A DNA stretch of 64,000 nt from Colletes latitarsis (Eukaryota > Arthropoda > Insecta > Hymenoptera > Colletidae): NCBI RefSeq assembly GCF_051014445.1, contig NC_135143.1, forward strand, positions 4,154,001 to 4,218,000, in the 5' to 3' direction. This document shows positions 36,753 through 48,941 of this stretch, piece after piece. Each line of letters begins with the position of its first letter. Within the stretch, counting starts at the first letter, position 1. The translations under genes and the position numbers were made by a program. The notes beneath the pieces were generated by a model. That model made no database searches and was not told the DNA's origin. It saw only the letters and a program-made list of their open reading frames with translations.

Positions 36753-38432
36753 AAAGAAACTTCACTTCACGTCATCCAGAATGCAAATAACGCGACCATA
36801 AAAGAAGCTTCGAATGTGTATATTTAGCTACAGAGTTGTCCATAATTTCAATGTGAATTTCGTAATGCGTTATTGATTTTGCTTTGTATCCTATATATTC
36901 TCCATTGAGCTGAACATATCTGCGAATTCAAAGCGCTAGTTGTGCGAAATATATTAAATAACGCCATACTCAAACGCACAGCAATAATTATGAAGCGGAA
37001 TAACTTCAATATCAATCTTAAGGTACTATTACGTTGAAATTAATTTAAACATGGTACACTTCTAAGGGATGAGTGCCAGAGACAAATTTTGCTGCAAATT
37101 TAACGAGACCATAATACAATTCGGAATGTGAATAAATTGTTACCGATGTTATTTTAAAGTGTAGAACATGGACCATTATAAACAGAATAGATTATGTTCA
37201 CTATATTATCGTTTCACAATCATTTCGAAATAAAATTTCATTTACGAATTTCGATGAACACGTTTCATTGAGAAAAACGGACAAAATTCGTGGTTCTTAT
37301 GGGAAATTATTAAAATCTCTTTAGTACTACGTTTCGTAAGAGGATTCGACCATATTGCTATTTGAGTGAGCATTTAAACAATACTGTGCTTCACTTTTTA
37401 GTTAAGAAACATCGATATATCCGTAAGGTAGCCAGCAGAGTTATAATACTTCAAAGAAATATATAATTAATAATTAAAGACGTCTGTTAATTATGAGGAT
37501 ATTGTCTTGAGTAAATTATGCGTTTCATTTTGTTTACGCTGCACTTTGAAGGAACGCGTCTCGTTTTCCTACGAATTACAATTTAATTTAGTTTCCTTTG
37601 ACCGGATGGACAAGTATAGTAGGTACTTTTGTTTTAAGATTCCCAGCGCGATCAAAATTAATTATAAGCTATCCTGGTAATTTACCTTTGACGTTCGTCA
37701 CGAGCCGTCGTCTCATTTATTTCTGTTATTACCCGTAAAATATGCAAACTTGATTTGAAATTCCATTTCTGTTAGGTAATCTTGATAAAGCGATACTTCT
37801 TTGGCCCGAAACGACGCTGATGCTTTAAAATGTTTATTGCGCGGATTAATTAAAAAGTGTTTTATACGTCAAATTAACTGAAACGAGACAGAACATTGTG
37901 CTTTTTATCTAGCAACTTTAATAAAGGCGATCGGCTTCTTTGAAAAGGCAGCTTTTTATTCAAATTCTCTTTTCCTTTATCAGTATCGCCCGCCGCTATT
38001 CACAAATGCCCTTCTGCCTTTTTGAGCTACCACTTTATCGTGCTTGGCTTTTCCATTTGATACGATCTATTTCTTCTTTTCACGATCGATTTCTATTCAT
38101 GATTGCATACTTTTGATCCTATTTTAAACTCGAACGTTTCTGTTCTCCTTTTAATTCGGGAAGGTGTACAGAAATCATAAATACTTCGCATTTGCGGTAC
38201 CTGTCTGATCCGTAGAAAAGCATGTTTCCGAACTATCTTAGATACATATTTAAGAAATGAAGATTATATTATATAATTATTTATTGAATAGCTAGATCAA
38301 TTTTTGTAATGTTCGTGAATACATATCTCTAATCGTAACCTTGATAGTGGGTTTATATGTAAAAAATAACGATTCACAAATATGTGATTTTTTCCAACGT
38401 ATGTCAATAATGTTTCATTTTAAAACTGTGCA
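36753..38432. other. Intergenic DNA, nothing recognised
   Basis: Moderately AT-rich with no frame of interest. The part from 37400 to 38200 has a more even base composition, similar to the other GC-richer patches. Confidence 0.5.
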
Positions 38433-39328
38433 CAGGGTGGTCGCCACCTCTGGGAAAAATTTTAATGGGCGATTTTAGAGGCCAAAATAAGACGAAAATC
38501 AAACATATAAATTTCTTGACAGAGGCTTCATTAAAAAGTTATTAAAAAATTAAATTAAAAAATTTCAAATCATTCTGAAAAAATTATTTTTGGTGGCGGG
38601 GCCCAATTGCAATCATTTTTGGTGAATACACATATCCCTGAAATCCTACCCACTTTCTAGAAAAAAATTCATTACCGAAAATCTAATGTGAGGCCTGAAA
38701 ATGGTTTCTCGAAAGTTCATGCGTATGTTTAAAACATCATAACTTCTGAAAGGATTGGAGGATTTTAAAGTTTCAAAATGCAAACAATGTGTATTCTAAC
38801 GAAGAATATGTAGGAATTCAAAAAATATTCAAAAAGCTGTACCTTAACTCCGTAAAATGAGAAAGACACCATAAAAATGGTCCAATTTTCAGACAGCCAT
38901 AACTCCTACAATAGTGAATATATTTCAATAAAACTTTTTTCTAAAGTAGGGCTTATGGGTAGCTACATTAAAGTATTAGACAACTTTTCTGTACAGCGCC
39001 AACCAAATTTATTAAAAATGAAAAAGAAATTTTTAAGAATTATCGACAGGGTGTAGCTGCCTAAATTTTTCGGTGAAAACAAAATTCCAAATCGTTCTGG
39101 AAAAATTATTTTCGGTTGCAAGGGTCAATTACAATAATTTTTGGTGAATAGACCTACTCCAGAAAACCTACCCGCTTTCTAGAAAAAAATTTAGTAAGGG
39201 CGGAACTTTAAATGTTAATAACTTTTTAACGAAGTCTCCGTCAATAAATTAGTATTCTTGATTTTCGTCTTATTTTAGCCTCTAGAATCTCCCATTAAAA
39301 TGTTTCCTAGGAGTGGCTGAACATCCCG
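38433..39328 (+). mobile_element. Family A element, copy 9 (896 bp)
   Basis: One of the most diverged copies: CAGGGTGGTCGCCACCTC to GAGTGGCTGAACATCCCG. The left flank is CA rather than TA. It has one module, a core in plus orientation (about 38668-39060) and one module. Confidence 0.9.
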
Positions 39329-42300
39329 TATAAAAGTAACACAGTGTTATAAACAATATTTGGTAAAAATAAATGGAAAAAATTCACATGCAACAAAATT
39401 AAACAAATAGAAGTAATATACAGTGTAGTAAACGACATTTGATCAAAATAAATGGAAAGAATTCATAAAAAACAAGTTTCTTTTCATTTATAGTATATTA
39501 TGACCATAGTGTACGAATAAGAGTGGGAATAAACTGTATGTCCCATTTAGTAGTCTTACAAAGATTATAACAAAATTTATTCAGGTTCGATATATATGTA
39601 GTGTATCATATGTAATAACAAAAAAAAGATATTTTTAAAAAAGGAAAAGAAATTTTAGTAGATTGATAGCATCTACGTTTAAACTTGACTGGGGCATACA
39701 TATGTGTCCCAACGGTCTCAAAGGAGTTAAGTAAAAAAACTTATACCTTTTACAGAGCATAAATCTATGTAAATATTCGAGTAGTTGAATCTGCATGCTA
39801 AAATAACTGCAGTATGTCCTATAAAAAAATGTCTTACTTTTCGAGTAATGGATGAAATAAGAAAATGGTTTAGAATTGTAAGAGACAGTCTTTCTCTCAA
39901 CTAGACTAAATGGGACTGTTTATATTTGTTACAATACAGTAGCATCGTTGACTCGTGAACGTATTTGAGCTTACGGAGCTAGTTCATGCTCTTGGATACA
40001 CGTACGTCACGCGCGTAGGGGGTTAATGGTCATGAAATTTATGTCAGTGATAAGGAGCGACGATATTCGTTCCGAAAAATTGTAATTTGTTTTTCCAAAC
40101 GTCGCCGACGGTTTCAACGTTTTCGAAACGCTTGCACTGTCGTTGCTTATTAACCGTACCTGGCTAACACATGTAACAGTTGTATCCATTTTTTCTGCTG
40201 ATCATCCGCATGCGTTTTCCATCGAAACAAGCCCCTGGCGTCGATGGGCGAAAGACCAGTGGTCGTGGTCCAAGTGGAAATTCAATATATCGAGTGCTTC
40301 GCTTCTGTTCGATCCCTCGCCCCTCCCGTGCTCATCCACCCTTTTCCCCGTCCACTTCTATTGGGATGAGTGCCCTGTGTACGTTGTGTACAGTATCTAC
40401 GCACCGGCATTGTGCAGAAGTCACGCTTCGCTTTATTGAAAAGCCGCCTTCTCTTTCGCGAATGGACCGCGCCACAACGGAAATTGCAGGTGAATTCTTT
40501 GTGAACAGTTACCGGGAACTACGATTCAGTATTCGGGCGAGAACTTTTTCAGAGACACGTGAAAGGATAAATGAATGGACTTCGAGGCGTGTACGTTGAT
40601 TGAAACGGGCATATATCGCACTAGAAACGTTCTATACACATCTACGCTCTCGTGGACGTTACAGGAACATGAACCGACAACTAAAGAAATATCAAAGGGA
40701 ATCCCGTGGCGATTCGAAATTTGGTAGTCTAATGCAATCCCGTTGACAGCCATTGTTCGTTTTAGAACAACCAAATAACTTATTTCCTAAATGTCGTTTA
40801 AATTCGACACGATCCTCAGAGAATCACAATTATCTAATAATTACTCAAAATATATCTTTTGTACGACATATATTAATATTATCAAACGATATAACTAGTG
40901 AGTCATCATACTTAATTAGAAATATGTTTTAACGTGTTATAATCGTACATAACATGTAGTGAAAATATTGAACACTCATATGATTAAAACATAATATTTC
41001 GTATTAAATTTTAACTTTTTAATGGAGAATAATTCTTGCAACTATTAGATAATTATTTGAAAATTATTATTTAATACTTTAATACTTTAATACTTGATAA
41101 GGATTACTCTGTACAGAAACCAATATTTGCATATGTAGACATGTTCATATGCATAATTAAAAATATATTTTTTTTTTAATAAAAAAACCGCACTCAGAGA
41201 TTTCGAAAATATTTTTCCGTAAAATAGATTTTTTGTCATTTTTCTCCATTCAAATATTTTCTATCCTTATAGACCAAAAGGTATGTACATTTAGAACCTT
41301 TTTTTGTAATTTCAAATATATAACAGTTTATGATTTGTATCATTATTAACATAGTTTTCTGTAAATATCTTGCATTGATAATTGTATACAAGACTACAGA
41401 TATAGTATATGTAGTTTTATTTCTCCTGAATTCTTTCCATTTATATTTTCACCAAATGTTGATTATTGCACTGGTATTTCTATTTATGAAGTAGTTTTAT
41501 TTTTTTATATTAACAAGACAAGTAATGTCCAATTATAAAATCGTTAGAGAGTTATAATAATATACACAGTATAGAAATCAACAATATGTGTAGTGTTTTC
41601 TCAAGGGGTCACCCTCATCCTTGTACTGGATGGATCACAATCATACTAATCAGGAATCATTCTGATTTTTTCATTTCAGATAAGCAGAATGATCGGAATT
41701 GTGTTAGCCAGTAGGACACTTTTTTTTAAAGGAACCATTATAATGACATATAATTCAGTCAGTTTTTATCATTTTCGCTTGAAAAACATTCTGAGCATTC
41801 ATAAAATGTAAATAAATATGTATGCAAAATATCGAAATTAGAAAACTTATATTTTTTTTGTAAATAATTTCCAAAGAAACAAAATAAATAAAACTCCAAA
41901 CTGGAATACCCTCTTAAATTCGTAACAATTGTTTTGAAACACCCTCTATCAAAGCGTCCTTAAACCAATTATTAAAACTGTTTCAACAATTTGTAACAGC
42001 AAATTACCCTTTATTCAAAGATAAAGGGAAATTATTTGTTGAACGGAACGTTTCGTTTAAGAACATACATTTTACTTTCAGATATTACCTTCTAGCATCG
42101 CAAGATGACTATTTAATATTCGTACCATTATTAGGATCGCCACTTTCGTTGCTACTTATCGAAGTTCCTTCCTTTACATCTGTTCCATTAGCCTCCAGTT
42201 TCTGTTATCAAGCATAGAATCGGAAATTGAAATGAAAGGCGATAGGACTGAGAGTCTGCTAAACGCAGAAACGAATTGAAATCTCGATCAGTTACAATAG

Positions 42301-43157
42301 ACTCAAATTTCTCTTGTTCTCCGTGCCTTCCCAATGTCCGTAAAATTTTATCGAACATTGTTTACGGATATTCTTATTTCGACGCACCGTATGGAAGCTA
42401 TTCGTCAGTCCAAAGCGTGCAGGTACAATTCGGTGTTTCGCCCCTTGGTTCTTTCTCCCCCAGCACTGAGAGTTTTCTATGTCCTCTCATTAACGTAATG
42501 TATCGATACCTTCGCTAACTCGGTCAAGTTTCACTGCATATTCATTGTTCGTAACGACAACGAGCGCAAATAATTACGCGAAGACCCTCCCCCCTTCTGT
42601 CTATGCATATTACATTATTCACCGCTTTCGCGTTTGACTAACCACCGGGGAGAATCTCAAAATTTTTACAGCACGTATCTAACCGTGACCCCGGGCATTC
42701 GTGGGGGGTTAAACAACAATGCCGATCTACCTGGCCGTTGTTTCGGGCAATAAGAAAATAACGCATCCAGAGGTGTGTGACTCAACAGAAAACTCCACCG
42801 TTCTGCCAGAGTGCTTTCGTTTCTTCCTTTTTTCCCACGGCTGCTCATTATTTTATTTCAAGTGACTGGCTCGAATAAAAAGTCACCCCTCCGCGGCCAT
42901 TCTTCGTGGCTGCCGTTTCTTTTCCGTCCGTTTCTCCTTTCACCGGGCGAACTTCTTACGTCTCTATTACATTTTTGACCCGAGACAACATCCAATGTCT
43001 ATATTAATGCCTCGGTCATAAATTTTTATCTCGTCCCCTGTCTCCGGTCTTTTGAGACGATTCCATATTTCCGACTTCCACCTTTGAATTTCCGACCACT
43101 TCGTTCCAGCGGTATTCTTATTTCTGGACGTTATCGTGTTCACCAGGATAACACATA
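39329..43157. other. Intergenic DNA with GC-rich patches and minor repeats
   Basis: No gene recognised. A short phrase, AAAATAAATGGAAAGAATTC, occurs near 39368 and 39447 and inverted near 41440. A solo TTAA-type end (TTAA at 39727-39730 with a GGGGCATA...GTGTCCC palindrome) is present. GC-richer patches at 39950-40760 and 42090-43140 have frames up to 139 codons (40180-40599) overlapping another open frame, with no family resemblance. Confidence 0.45.
41070..41095. repeat. TTTAATAC microsatellite
   Basis: Three tandem copies of an 8-base unit. Confidence 0.85.
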
Positions 43158-44317
43158 CAGGGTGTTTGGCCACACCTGGGAAGAATTTTAATGGGAGATT
43201 CTAGAGGCAACAATAAGATGAAAATCAAGAATATAAATTTCTTGGCTGAGGCTTCATTAAAAAGTTAAAAAATTAAATTTAAAAATTTCAAATCATTCTG
43301 AAAAAATTATTTTTGGTTGCGGGGTCCAATTACAATCATTTTTGGCGAATATACATACCCCTCAAATCCTACCCACTTTCGAGAAAAAAATTCCAGTAGG
43401 TAATGAAAGTTTTAGACGAATTTAAAATATTTCAAATCATACTAAAAAAATTATATTTAGTTACAGGGGTCAATTACAAGCATTTTCTGTGAATAGACAT
43501 ACTCCGAATTCCTAAGCACTTTAGAGAAATAAATTCTTTACCGAAAATCCAGAGGCCAGAAATGCTTTCCTGAAATTTCATACGAATCTTTAAAATGTCA
43601 TAACTCCTGAACGGATTAAAGGATTTTAATGTTTCAAACGGCAATCAACGCGTATTTTAGTGAAGAATATGCGGAAATTTAAAGAATATTCGAAAAGTTG
43701 TTCCTTAACTCCGTAAACTGAGAAAAACTTCATAAAAATGTTCCAATTTTCAAACGACCATAACTCCTACAATAGTGAATGTATTTCAATGAAACTTTTT
43801 TCTGAAGTAGGACTTGTGGGTAGCTACATTAAAGTATCACACATCTTTTCTGTATAACGTCAGACAAATTTATTAAAAATGAAAACCGAATTTTTAAGAA
43901 AAATCGACATGAGGTAGGTGCCTAAATTTTTCGGCGAAATTGAAATGTTCGAAATATTTTGGAAAAATTATTTTCGATTGCAGGGGTCAATTACAATCAT
44001 TTTTTATGAATAGACATACGCCCGAAATCCTATCCACTTGCGAGAGTGTAAAATAATTAAAAAATTAAAAAATTTCAAATCATTGTAAAAATATTATTTT
44101 CGGTTTCGGGGGTCAATTACAATAATTTTTGGTAAATAGATCTATTCCAGAAATCCTACCCGCTTTCGAGAAAAAAAATTCAGAACAGACGGAACTTTAA
44201 ATGTTAATAACTTTTTAACAAAGCCTCCATCAACAAATTAGTATTCTTGATTTTCGTTCTATTTTGGCTTCCAGAATCTCACATTAAAATTTTCCCTAGG
44301 GGTACCCGAACACCCTG
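43158..44317 (+). mobile_element. Family A element, copy 10 (1160 bp)
   Basis: Complete: CAGGGTGTTTGGCCACACC to GGTACCCGAACACCCTG with TA outside. Two modules, core (about 43540-43925) and two modules, slightly decayed. Confidence 0.94.
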
Positions 44318-44341
44318 TATATTGTCTATGTTGGTATATTT

Positions 44342-45358
44342 CTAACAAACAGACCGTTCATCGATCGGGATGGGTTATACGTCATTCGATTCACCTAATT
44401 CAATACATTATTAATATGCTTTTCATTATTTGTGGAAATTCGTTATTTTTGTTTAAACTTGTCGAAAAGTTGCAATAAAAAAGTAAGGTTAAGTATATTT
44501 TGACAGGTTCACAGGTAGAAATTTCTGCTATTTCTGCTAATGTTTCATTGAATAAATCATTATTTTCCTGTTAGGTACATTTACTAAATTCATAATGGCT
44601 CAGGTATCCAATGAAGTTACCCTTCTTGAAAATATAAATTATTGATAGTATTATATGTTATAAAAAAGATTAAAGAATGTGTGGCATGCCTCCAAGTGGT
44701 CTCAATTTAATTTGTCTAAGCATCAGTAATGGGATCTTCAAAATTCACGCTATGATTAATTTTCAAATGGCCTCTGTGATAGTTTCTATGACAAAATGTT
44801 GATTCATCCATCTCGACAATCTTTTCTACCCTTCCAATTGCTGTGCAGAAATTACATAGCCAATTAACCATTATTTGTCCTATAAAATAAGACCATTGCA
44901 AAGCAGTATTTTTATTTAATTTTAGTTATATTATAATGTGACATTGCTCATAATTGTATGTTAGCATATATGTTAATTTTAGGACATCTGTAGCTGAGTT
45001 AGGTTTGGGTTAGGTTATTAATATTTTGTACTCTTGCTACACATACTGTCTACTTGACCTACTCCTGCATAGTATGTGCATAAAAAAATGACTTTTATGC
45101 ATACATGTTTAAAAAATTAGCATTTAACTACCTGGCATCTATAATATACACCATGAACACAGTAACGACTGTCACTCGTTTATACCTGTGAAACTGTCAA
45201 AATATACTTAACCTTACGTTTTTACTGCAACTTTACGACAAGTTTAAACAAAAATAACGAATTTTTGCAAATAAAGAAATGCATATTAATAATGTACTGA
45301 ATTAGACGAATTGAATGACGTATAACTCACCCCGATCGGTAAACGGTCCGTTTGCTAG
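44342..45358 (-). mobile_element. Merlin-like element with ~190-bp terminal repeats (1017 bp)
   Basis: CTAACAAACAGACCGTTCAT at the left is matched by the reverse complement of the right end, CTAGCAAACGGACCGTTTAC. The two arms stay alignable for about 190 bases (blocks TTATACGTCATTC, TTCGTTATTTTTGTTTAAAC, AAGTATATTTTGACAG). Between the arms is a transposase remnant on the minus strand. Merlin elements usually duplicate 8-9 bases; the flanks here (GTATATTT and GAATGTTC) are not a clean duplication, suggesting age. Confidence 0.8.
44716..44901 (-). pseudogene. Merlin / ISXO2-like transposase fragment
   Basis: A minus-strand frame of about 61 codons contains NWLCNFCTAIGRVEKIVEMD then ESTFCHRNYHRGHL. 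This matches the start of the ISXO2-like DDE domain of Merlin and IS1595-type transposases, where IVEIDES.F..RKY.RG is the block holding the first catalytic aspartate. The WVFGGIER block expected next is absent, and the frame ends soon after. The element is therefore non-autonomous, keeping only a short part of the catalytic domain between its long terminal repeats. Confidence 0.8.
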
Positions 45359-45940
45359 GAATGTTCCTTCATCTTAAACGCGTTTGTCTACAAAATTCGC
45401 TTCCTCGAACAATTTTGCTTATTGCGAGTTATTTCAATTTTATACGAGCGTTATAAAATGTATATTAAAGTAGTAACTTAAAATGGTTAAACGTAAGAAA
45501 GCAATATAATAAAGTCGATTCGAAAAATTGTATCTGTACCTTAATTTGCATTTTCCAAGGCGGACGAGCAAAATGCCTGGTGACTTATGAACGGTAGTGT
45601 ATGTTATCCAGGGCACAGTGTATCCTATACCACATGTTAAAACTATGGATTAGGATTACAAATTAATTTTTTCAACAAGATTTATTCAGGCCAATTACTA
45701 ATACACAGTTGTAAACCGAAAACTATTGAACAATATATATTAAACAAATAACAAAGTACAAAACGAATGAAACACGTGCACACACGGCGCGGCCATATTT
45801 GATTCAGCTGGAAGGATCGTTCATATTGTACACGCGCATGCGCACACTATCAGGGCTGTACTCAAAATTAGTAGGGTCCGACGATATTGATCGAATATTG
45901 ATCATGCGAAATCATTATATTTCTCAGAGATTTTAATATA
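45359..45940. other. Spacer, nothing recognised
   Basis: No gene. A small GC-richer stretch around 45770-45850 has no recognisable content. Confidence 0.5.
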
Positions 45941-46409
45941 CAGAGTGTTTGGTAACTGGTGGTACAAGCGGAAAGGGGATGATTCTACATGAAAAAATTA
46001 ATTTAAAATGTAGAATAAAAATTTTTCATGTGAGGCTTTGTTTTCGAGAAGATCACCTTTGAATTTTCGCCAGGTGTGCGTGCACTTGACCATGCCTTAT
46101 TATAGCGGATCTCGTTATAGATGATTGTTTCGATGAGTATTATTGCAGTTTAAGTTTAAGTTTAAGTTTATAAACAATTTCATGATACTGGAAGTGTTTA
46201 TCAACATAAACTTCAATCGAGACAATGATCTATAGCGAGATATATTATAACAAGGCATGATCAAATGCACACACACCTGGTGAAAATTCAAAGCCGATTT
46301 TCTCGAAAACAAAGTCTCACATGGAAAATTTTTATTCTATATTTTAGACTTATTTTTTCATGTAAAATCATCCCCTTTTCGCTTGTACCACCAGTTACCA
46401 AACACCCTG
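45941..46409. mobile_element. TA-flanked fold-back element, family D (469 bp)
   Basis: CAGAGTGTTTGGTAACTGGT at the left and, inverted, CAGGGTGTTTGGTAACTGGT at the right, with TA outside. The arms align for roughly 190-200 bases, leaving only a short loop containing a GTTTAA microsatellite (46148-46171). No transposase. The whole element would fold into one long hairpin if transcribed. Confidence 0.92.
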
Positions 46410-46634
46410 TATATTTATTAATAGACAAATTAAATTTTACGTGTAGAAATTATCTCAATTAGCGTCTATATATTTCTGCAAATTCTTAAACAGTTGTCTG
46501 ATTCTTCTCTAAAAAGAGATGGCGATTTTGCGCCAATAGAGTTAACTATGTTTTTTCCAATTTCTTCGGACGATTGAAAGAGTGAATCGAATAGGTGGCG
46601 CTGTAAGGACCGAAACAATTAATAATCCGAAGAG

Positions 46635-46856
46635 ATAAGGTAAATAATTTGAAAATGTCAACGTTTTAAGGAACAGCGTTAAACTATATTTTTACAAAAA
46701 TCAAAAATATTTTCTAGTGATGATATGACGACTTTGCCGAAGGAAGGGAAGAGACTTGTCAAACAAAATGGGTTGTTTTTCATAAAATTCTATATGATTG
46801 AAATATTGCTTTAAGCTGTAGTATAAAATTCGACATGAACATATGGAACGCCCTAA
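46635..46856 (-). repeat. Truncated mariner-like arm (partner at 23.25 kb)
   Basis: Read on the minus strand from 46856 it begins TTAGGGCGTTCCATATGTTC, then follows 23250-23475 through ACTACA.CTTAAAGCAATATT, GAATTTTATGAAAAAC, CGGCAAAG and TTTTCAAATTATTTACC. The other end is lost. TA follows the terminal CCCTAA on the plus strand. Confidence 0.75.
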
Positions 46857-47053
46857 TACATTAAAATTACCATAAGATAGACAAAAATGAATTTGTAGGC
46901 TTAACAAAAAATTAGAATGTATCAAACAACGCGTAACACGTGGAATCGAAGCCATTCAGCGAAACGAGAAACACTGCAAGAGATGAATCGACGAAGAGCG
47001 TGACGCGATACCAAAAAGAGCGAGTCGACGCGCCGTAGGTGGACAAATTTTAT

Positions 47054-47178
47054 TAATACTTTTATTAATAACTTTTTAACCAAGCTTCCATCAATAATTT
47101 GGTATTCTTGATTTTCGTCCTATTTTGGCCTCTAGTATCTCGCATTACAATTTTTCCCAGGGGTGGCCGAATACCCTG
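47054..47178. repeat. Family A, solo right terminal repeat (copy 11)
   Basis: Only one terminal repeat remains, from ATTAATAACTTTTTAACCAAG to GTGGCCGAATACCCTG, followed by TA. Everything left of it is unrelated. Confidence 0.85.
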
Positions 47179-48578
47179 TATAATGAAAATTCGGTTTAGA
47201 ATAAAGTTGGCTGGTTAAAAATACAATTAACTTCTCTGTTGGTAAGAAAACGAAACTATTTTCTGGACAACCCAATATAATAAATAAAATAAAAAAATGT
47301 TAAACAAAATGCACCTTTATATTATAAAACTACAGTATATCTGATGTTAATAACATGAACCTATCATTATTTCGGCCACTGTATAGCCAAGTGATCGTAG
47401 ATTCGTAAGTAGAAAAATTTAAACGCATCGAAGAAATCGTTAATTAATGTCTGTGGCTGAGATTGAATTTGTATATTCATGGCCAGCCACGCAATATTCA
47501 CCTTATTCGTTCCTTCCTTCGACATTGACGCAACTTTTTCATTCGACGCGGTCATGAGGCCTGATTGTCCTCATCTACTTACAGCCTCGTGCCCTCGTTC
47601 CGTCGGATATAAGAATAATAAACGCCACATCGCGGCATCGGCGCGGATTAACCGCCCGCGACAAAAGTTCCTGCCTTTTTCGTTTCTTCTTTTCTTTCTC
47701 GAAGCCAAATCAGTGCTCTAGGAAAAGATGAAGGCTCCGACGGTGAAATAAACGGCAGGAACACCTGTACCGTAGAGAACGGGGCGACGCTCACGAAGCT
47801 CGGATGGGAAAATTGCATTTTAACTTAATCGCCAGACGGAACTTGAAACTTTCACGACAAAAACGGCGGAAAAGTCTCGACGCCCAGTAATTGAATGATC
47901 GAGCATTAAGTCAACTATTGGCTAATGGACTGGGAGTGCTCAGTAAGAAAAGGGCGCGCAATTTTCCGACGAAGTCTTGTTCCCGTTTATTGTCGGGTCT
48001 GCTTTCAGCGGAAATTACCTTGGATCAAACGGTAGCAACGAAATGAAAATATAACGCATTAGCCGTCTGAATCGCTCGCTGTCTAACAACGGAATTAATT
48101 AGGCTACATAATATCGATAAAGTGTTTTTAAATGAACCGGTAATAAATTTCCATTATTCGAATGTCCTGTTATGCCTACAGTGGATCGAATATTATTACT
48201 CGACTCGGAGAAGTTTTGTCCGATATTCGTTTACTGAAAGGAGAAGAGTAACCGTGCTTCGAGAAGAAGTTATTCTACGTTAGTAAGTCAATCTTCGTAT
48301 CTGAGTTCTAATAGCCTCTGAAAGATAATCTTATTATACGTCGAGAATAGGATTATTCTTTCCGGAAAGATAGAGAAAGATCGTGAATAACGATGTTAAA
48401 TCTGCGTATTTATACATGGAATATTTTGAATATCAAAATTTCAGTGATTTTTCAAATTCACCTACCTATTTATTCTCTATTTAATTTTTAATATTTGTTG
48501 GCTCTCATAAGATTGGTGGAGCCGAGTTATGTAGTAAATAGATAAATGCAACAACTATTTACAAACATCTTAAATTTA

Positions 48579-48580
48579 TT

Positions 48581-48618
<38 letters not shown>

Positions 48619-48620
48619 AA
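48579..48620. repeat. 42-bp perfect palindrome around (TA)13
   Basis: TTAACAAA, thirteen TA units (48587-48612), then TTTGTTAA. The perfect symmetry extends beyond the dinucleotide run, so the DNA could extrude a cruciform. Confidence 0.9.
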
Positions 48621-48689
48621 CAATTATACATATATAAATGGTTCGTAAATTTCTTGACATCTAATCCGTACAAAGTTTGTTCTATTATA

Positions 48690-48935
48690 TTCTTGTATAC
48701 TATGTATCTGTAAATGTTCTCTGTTCTATTGGAATTTTCCAATGTTCCTGTGTAACTTTCAATGTTCTGACTGTAACTTGTGAATGTTCATGTGTAACTT
48801 GTAAATTTTGTGATTGTAACTGAGTTCTATTCTAATTATAATCTTTCAATATTCTTGTGCAACTAACGGTTCTGTAACTTAGTTCTGTTCTACCTTTCAA
48901 TGTTCTGTTCTAATCTCGACCGTTTCTGTTCCGTA
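48690..48935. repeat. Degenerate tandem array (AATGTTC...GTAACTT)
   Basis: About 245 bases built from variants of TCAATGTTCTGTGTAACTT and TTCTGTTCTA, with irregular unit length around 17-25 bases. It ends just before family A copy 12. Confidence 0.7.
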
Positions 48936-48941
48936 ATTATA

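Larger units (their letters stand above)
47179..48941. other. Intergenic DNA; GC-rich patch and simple repeats
   Basis: No recognised gene. Positions 47480-48400 are GC-richer with short frames on both strands. A TA palindrome and a degenerate tandem array follow (listed separately). Confidence 0.45.

Noticed and set aside
40143..40599. Overlapping plus-strand frames of 98 and 139 codons
   Set aside because: Both cannot be real over the same bases. Neither shows a motif, signal peptide with donor, or domain.
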